Of a stretch of 64,000 nt of DNA, positions 61,501 through 64,000 are shown piece after piece. Source of the DNA: Schizochytrium sp. CCTCC M209059. Lineage: Eukaryota; Sar; Bigyra; Thraustochytrida; Thraustochytriidae. Both the position numbers and the translations under genes were made by a program. How positions within the stretch are numbered: the first letter of the stretch is position 1; each line of letters starts with the position of its first letter. The stretch is taken from contig KN805418.1 of NCBI GenBank assembly GCA_000818945.1, positions 136,184-200,183 on the forward strand. Reading direction: 5' to 3'. A model generated the notes under the pieces. That model searched no databases, was not told the origin of the DNA, and was given only the letters and a program-made list of their open reading frames with translations.

Positions 61501-64000
61501 CTTGAAATGACCGACACCCTCTCCATGACGCAGCCTACAGCAGTCGTAGAGCACTCTGGCACGACAGGACTTCATGTTTCATCAGTCTCCGGCACGGTCA
61601 AGATCGAGGATGTCGTCTTTGACGGCAGCCAGATCTCGTCGGTATCCTCCATTGCAGCCTCTGCCGACCTCACGCTGTCTTCTGGAAACGTGTTGCTCGG
61701 CTCATCGAGCTCCCAGAGCATCTCGCATGTCGGCTCAGCCGGTCAGGGTCTCCTCATCTCTTCCGATGGACACGTCGATGTTGAGGGAGTCGTCTTCGAT
61801 GACGGAAGTGTGTCCTCTCTGACTGACTTGCAGGTCGACGGCGACATTTCCACTTCGTCTGGCGACATTTTCATGAGCTCGAGCTCTGCTCAGAGCATTG
61901 TGCACGTGGGCGGCTCGGGACAGGATCTCATTCTCTCCTCCGGAGGCAACGTGGTCGTGGACGGCGTCACTGTCGAGAACGGAGCGCTCTCCGGCATATC
62001 TCAAGCAAGCATGAGCGGCAATCTTCTGCTTGACGCAAGTGCAGCAGCGATCACGCACTCTGGCGCCACGAGCTTCGCCGTGTCGTCAACGTCGGGGACG
62101 GTGAGTATCGAGGATGTGGTCTTCGATGGCTCTTCTGTCTCTGGCATGAGCGATCTCGACATGAGCGGCACGCTGTCAAGCAGCAGTGGCAACATTCTGC
62201 TTACGAGCGTCTCGGCACAAGCCATTACTCACACCGGAGGCAGTGGTCAAGATCTCGCCATTGGGTCCGGCGGCAACGTGGTCGTCAATGGCGTTACTAT
62301 GAAAGATGGCTTCATTTCTGGCGCCGCTGGTCTCGACAGCTCGGAAGACCTGCAGCTGTCCAAAGACGTTGCGCGCATTGTGCATACCGGAGCGACGTCG
62401 CTGACGATCGAATCCACTTCCGGGACCGTGGCGCTCGAAGACGTGACCGTGTCAGGTGGAGCTGTGAGCGGCGTATCATCGCTCGCAATGTCGGGGGACC
62501 TGACTTCGCTGAGCGGAAACGTGCTGCTCGGATCGAGCGGGACACAGGCCATTTCGCACACCGGCAGCGGGTCCAGTGGGCAGCTTCAGATCTCTTCTGG
62601 GGGCAATGTGGCGGTGGAGGGCGTCACATTTGACATGGGCGACGTTTCGGGCGTCGCAGATCTGACCATGGGCGGAATTGCGACTCTAGAGAGCGGAGAC
62701 ATGGTACTCTCGAGCACTCTGGCACAGCGTATCTCGCATCAAGGCGGAGCTGGCGAGGATCTTCTCGTGACTTCGAGTGCAGGCAACGTCGTCGTTGAGG
62801 GCATGACTGTGAAGAGCGGCAATGTGGACGGCGTGTCGAGTCTGGGACTGCCAGCAGATGTCGCTGTAATTGAGCACAGTGGTGCCAGCTCGCTGAGCGT
62901 GACGTCAACGAGCGGAAGCGTGGTCGTGGAGGGCGCGACATTTGACGGCAATGCGGTATCTGGCGTGAGCTCACTGAGCATGACAGATGACCTGAGTCTG
63001 AGCAAGGACAGCGCAAAGATCGAGCACGGAGGCAGCGGGTCGCTATGGGTGACCTCGACGTCTGGTACAGTGCAGGTTGAAGATGTGGTCTTTGCGGGAG
63101 GCGATATATCGCAGGCTGCTTCGATGACCCTGAGCGGGGACTTGACAAGTGGGTCAGGAAATGTGGTATTGGGCTCGACAGGAGCGCAGGGCATTTTGCA
63201 CACGGGAGGCGGCGCTGGCGGAGACTTGACGGTGTCTTCGGGTGGCAACGTCGTGGTCGATGACGTGACGGTTGCGAATGGAGCTCTTTCCGGGGTCACT
63301 TCGCTTACGATGAGCAGCAACTTGAGCTTGGGTCTCTCCAGTACGCAGAGAATCTTGCATGCTGGAGGGACCGGTGCGGACCTCCAAGTCAGTTCCGGCG
63401 GAAACGTTGTGGTAGATGGCGTTACTATGAGCAACGGGGATCTCGAATCTGTTGGATCCGTACAAATGACAAATGATCTAACCATTGCATCAGGAAACAT
63501 TCTTTTGCCGGGCACGGGGGCACAGATCATTCAACACACGGGGGCAGATGGTTCTGATCTCAATGTCGTATCAACTGCAGGCAATGTCGTTATAGAAGGT
63601 ATAACCTTCGATTCGAGCAATATCTTGGGCCTTGGTGCTGCAGAGCTCAACGCGGGAATTACAGTGACTGCCGATACGGCTCAAATTGTTCACTCGGGGG
63701 CAACCTCACTTTCCCTCGAGTCGACCAGTGGGACAGTTGGGATTGAGTCTGTGGTGTTTTCTGGTGGCGATGTCTCTGGCGTGGGCGCTTTGGCCCTAAG
63801 TGGGTCCCTACAGGTTGCAAGCGGTGATATTGAGCTACAAAGCACGTCAACGCAACGTATTGTGCACTCTGGTGGCGCAGGGAATGACCTCAGCATTTCC
63901 TCGGGTGGGAACTTGGTGCTTGAATCCGTCACGGTTGATGGCTCTGCACTGCGTGGAGTATCGACTCTGAGCATGACGGGGGACTTGCAAATGTCAAAAG
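52585..64000 (+). CDS. Giant single-pass membrane protein with about 51 beta-solenoid-like repeats (partial)
   Basis: One uninterrupted frame of at least 3805 codons, still open at the window edge; no introns. The cytosolic N-terminus (1-205) is charged and disordered, with an Ala run from GCA triplets. A membrane segment lies at about 206-229 (LALTCAAFSLSLLFVLWVMSVLL), with basic residues before it (type II topology). Residues 419-440 read VGIGTRTPGAQLHITGDAKL, the hallmark of phage tail-fibre-like beta structures. From about 980 to the end there are about 51 repeats of 50 or 60 residues, roughly SLxMSGDLTLS...IxHTGATSLxIxSTSGxVxVEDVxFxGxxVSGV. The longer form adds SGDLLxxSxxxQ and reads HxGGxGQDLxISSGGNVVV. 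One His per repeat is almost invariant. It is likely a surface fibre, scale or adhesin. A C-terminal processing domain may lie beyond the window. Confidence 0.9.
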   Translation, partial: MDEYLQWAERRKSQDGSENDATAAAAAAAAGSATEEHKDNSKTRPAESTDEKNAATKSRMGKRRIFGGRKKSSVGVEPQATAWDGPGPKAEQSTVAGSNKMKDLVGDEKEILKEALLEAGTGAVLNANEKTKSGDNPIDNDEKNDETKTDDRDSGDKRKGARAATLMRRMASRGRTPRILPDKEAEKLLTARDLSYNPYRYRKHALRLALTCAAFSLSLLFVLWVMSVLLRQYYGIEFDVANLLIQEASTVTPDGSIGIHSLNPDVELEVSARDADPFSSTIRLTTKQVEGSETTQQRRARRQLDSQKQSTGEESTTNVPKQKSTSKWSLPWGLSITPKSRSLQTTTSAPTSANNAAASTNTHTALEFGEHRLDDSFRLTGYLRSTDSELEVRARNDVILNPGLNGVIVLSDAAQEGRVGIGTRTPGAQLHITGDAKLEGPLALSNKTTLVIEKSDESDGADETLTVSSHFTTAGTVESPRVVIAPSLAVNEDRPFVQVSTTSEGAALELAYNTSSSDTDRAAIVRTSDELQTRIGSETLLRVTPDATIVETSLLRAAHDADVDGNLNVGGSIQTGTIEEGFGDIDIGLDNSIRAGSLLTSEARIEGALDANRINVLDTIDITNATIVSRELTPPNFIEYLTVGAINLTRLNFEQMHLKLIHNLTIEGGLGITGDQLISEGDVHVENNRDTDSTTYLPGNLVFGLAGHNDAARFDTVITGTELLVFKQARGDNFQVVFRIESPPEDQDAVLVLPSNITTGLVLTTGNLADITATGSLRAGSIEPGFGPILTAEPIATQDGAPITASGTFTADANVIFTGTSVPAGATIVLSAATSFVQLSSDGAVEANDLQITSAGAAAGQILVIRNNDEEATSGAFVIAPGGAVLLVFDGMNWREVAGGAQILGVTELTASADLDIGNYEFAALDLRATSQPNGYVAMYGMGGLLSSAALRYDSGALVLDDALRLDTQTLETSAGPLRIESTTGTVSVEDVVFSGPNLSQLQQVEFDATISSATIRSTQGLEISSSAGEVIVEGVVLDAGTLTIPSDISLTNSAAQRLSHQGGSGEDLLIASTAGNVQVDGVTMANGNVHVPTDVVLAAGNLVFEADTAQQIRHQGGVSGEDLLIVSTNGNVIAEEVTFASGSMSVPGDGTLTTGNLLFAADATQEIRHEGSSGDLHVHSSSGDVQIEDVLVSGGSLSGITSASLSGTLELTNDDANIQHAGANGLSIASAAGTVAVEGVTFAGSDVANVGSLAVSADILMENSATQRIRHSGGPSGDLHLVSTAGNVVVENVHFSGSAMSSVTTLTMSNELTMSMDAAVLRHTGATGLHLLSQAGAVTIEGLTVDGTDLTGLQNVQVSGNVQLTSTSAQAFTHLGDAGSDLTVTSIAGNVVIEGITVDGQVMRGIQSAAIDNALTLAADDATIQHTGATSLRIESTSGSVRVEDVVFSGGAVSGISSAEVGSTIELLDDAASLSHFGATGLAIASASGTVSVEDVTFAGADISGVAQVNMNGPLRIGADAALITHTGSSSLAIQSTSGSISLEDITVNGAAVAGVSQLDMSANLLLNGGDIAFTSSSSQTLSHVGGPGQDLAITSGGNVVVNGVSIRGGALDGVTSQSMSGTLELSGDTAQIEHVGTTSLQIISSSGTVAVEDVVFQGDAISSVSSLAMSADLTLTSGDLMFGAATEQRITHAGGTGGDLIISSSSGNVVVEGVTLDNAAVSGISGLTMSADLELTSNIANIVHSGASKLSIASTSGSVLVEGVTFSDNAISQVSTLEMTDDLTLTQADSTIRHTGTIGLTLLSDVGPVQLEDVIFNGGAVSSVSSLSMTGDISLSHASASISHTGATSLSIASASGTVLVEGVTFDTGDVFGVGSFDLAGDLTVSSGSILFSGSGTQALRHAGGTGADLEIGSTGTGKVIVEGVSFDASAVSDVSTLQMSDDLTLSKDDARIDHTGATELTIVSTSSAVRIEDVVFEGAAISSVSDMTMSGDLTLSEDSSHITHAGATALEIASTAGSVHVEDVVFAGDEISGIGSAMLSGDVLLTASSTQRIAHTGGVGENLEISSGGNVLVNGVAVKASAMQGISSLAMSGDLTSTDGGIFLSSSNAKSLAHAGGPGQDLSVVSGGNVIVDGVTMNQGALSGVNDFTMDGDITLVRDEAHITHTGTASLTIESSSGSVVVEAVVFEGGVMNGVTDMTMSGTLSLSAADAVLTHEGSSGLTIASSSGTVAVEQVTFSGSSMSAVEDVEMSGHLTSSAGNVLLTSSSPQTIQHTGGSGQDLTLASGGNVVVDSVTVDDGAMSGVRSISLDADLATILHEGASSLALSSSSGSVSVESVIFDGSTVSGVGDLSLSGTFSSSTGDIELSSFTSQQISHAGGAGEDLEIVSGGNVIVDSVTMSNGDVLGAVGVFMSGDLALSNDQAGIVHSGATSLTIDSDAGDVIVAGVTMKNAAVAGVSSLSMGGLLDASGSGIALSASGPQTIEHNHASALTISSGGGIIAEGVSLTAGAASGITSLTMSGTLDLLGIGQQTIQHTDASPLVIASGGGLVAEGVTLDEGAVSAVTTLAMSSTLTFSDDMASIVHSGVTNLDVSSGGNLVLEGVTMNSGAVSAVTTLDVSSHITSTTGDVTLEAGNLRLNAGAEQRIEHAGGAAADLVVESGGNVVVEGVTIESGAMSAVTSLEMSGDMTLTSGDVLLASLGSQGITHAGNSGADLVVSSSGNVVVEGLTMAEGALTGMSTLHMSGDLTVDTGDIALTRLGPQSIVHADTSALALASGGDLIVDGVTVNEGEVAGVAGLTMAGDLTNSNGDILLAKAGNQEIIHGDSSSLTLRSGGDLVVESVTFNEGSMSGVTAFSAAGPLSLSQDAAALQHTGATSLTISSAGDLIAEDVTINNGDVSNVGSIAMSGNIHSTSGSIQLTSGNINLQSTSAQSISHTGSAGQDLAISSGANVIVDAVTHNNGALTGVTTLEMTDTLSMTQPTAVVEHSGTTGLHVSSVSGTVKIEDVVFDGSQISSVSSIAASADLTLSSGNVLLGSSSSQSISHVGSAGQGLLISSDGHVDVEGVVFDDGSVSSLTDLQVDGDISTSSGDIFMSSSSAQSIVHVGGSGQDLILSSGGNVVVDGVTVENGALSGISQASMSGNLLLDASAAAITHSGATSFAVSSTSGTVSIEDVVFDGSSVSGMSDLDMSGTLSSSSGNILLTSVSAQAITHTGGSGQDLAIGSGGNVVVNGVTMKDGFISGAAGLDSSEDLQLSKDVARIVHTGATSLTIESTSGTVALEDVTVSGGAVSGVSSLAMSGDLTSLSGNVLLGSSGTQAISHTGSGSSGQLQISSGGNVAVEGVTFDMGDVSGVADLTMGGIATLESGDMVLSSTLAQRISHQGGAGEDLLVTSSAGNVVVEGMTVKSGNVDGVSSLGLPADVAVIEHSGASSLSVTSTSGSVVVEGATFDGNAVSGVSSLSMTDDLSLSKDSAKIEHGGSGSLWVTSTSGTVQVEDVVFAGGDISQAASMTLSGDLTSGSGNVVLGSTGAQGILHTGGGAGGDLTVSSGGNVVVDDVTVANGALSGVTSLTMSSNLSLGLSSTQRILHAGGTGADLQVSSGGNVVVDGVTMSNGDLESVGSVQMTNDLTIASGNILLPGTGAQIIQHTGADGSDLNVVSTAGNVVIEGITFDSSNILGLGAAELNAGITVTADTAQIVHSGATSLSLESTSGTVGIESVVFSGGDVSGVGALALSGSLQVASGDIELQSTSTQRIVHSGGAGNDLSISSGGNLVLESVTVDGSALRGVSTLSMTGDLQMSK
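55740..63990 (+). repeat. Coding tandem repeats of 150 or 180 bp in the giant gene
   Basis: About 51 diverged units, average spacing about 162 bp, judged from the conserved His-containing word (mostly HTG, HSG, HAG, HVG). 50-residue and 60-residue unit types are interspersed throughout, with no large deletion. DNA identity between adjacent units is low enough that the array is old rather than freshly expanded. Confidence 0.85.

Noticed and set aside
54127..63974. Many minus-strand ORFs of 60-260 codons antisense to the giant gene
   Set aside because: They mirror a stop-poor, repetitive coding strand. They lack conserved motifs and overlap the continuous + frame.
55740..63990. CRISPR-like or satellite array
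   Set aside because: The periodicity is coding (150/180 bp, all multiples of three), with diverged units in one open frame.

Overview
This is nuclear DNA of a GC-rich, intron-poor, flagellated eukaryote. I infer a stramenopile, most likely a thraustochytrid (Labyrinthulomycetes). The reasons are compact and mostly intronless genes, a secreted EGF-repeat protein of the kind stramenopiles carry, a Kintoun-type ciliary dynein-assembly factor, a crinkler-like pseudonuclease/kinase gene, and tetranucleotide-microsatellite-rich intergenic DNA. No species call can be proved from this window alone.

Layout. 1-16 kb: a polyQ protein, a VPS9 Rab5-family exchange factor, a secreted EGF-like protein, a PP2C phosphatase, a SEC14 lipid-transfer protein, a ubiquitin-S30 fusion, proteasome subunit Rpn9 and an AAAP amino-acid transporter. 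A 141-base assembly gap lies inside a poly-C tract. 16.7-24.1 kb: two tandem NCS2/AzgA-like permease paralogues, separated by 3.5 kb that includes 557 bp of perfect (CTTG)n. 24-28 kb: a microsatellite-filled stretch with one probable exon at its end. 28.3-33.7 kb: a crinkler-like kinase and a large unrecognised ORF. 34-52 kb: thioredoxin, Kintoun, exosome RRP41 (three exons), ribosomal protein L9 (two exons), a GYF-WW-myosin-MyTH4 protein, a GDSL esterase/amidohydrolase fusion, a lysine-less lipoyl-like/SAM protein and THOC7 (three exons). 52.6 kb to the end: a single uninterrupted ORF of at least 3805 codons for a membrane-anchored giant protein with about 51 imperfect 50/60-residue repeats. 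It runs off the window.

The genes are mostly unlinked housekeeping functions. Two themes stand out. First, the ubiquitin-S30 and L9 genes, both ribosomal-protein genes, share a promoter architecture: an identical 16-mer at almost the same distance from the ATG, about 21-bp-spaced GCAAGTG boxes and a telobox-like CCAGGGTTAGGG. Second, the introns share a tight grammar: GTACGT donors and GACTAAC branch-point candidates. The best candidate for an undescribed system is the giant repeat protein, with its aligned histidine ladder and phage-tail-like VGIGT motif.
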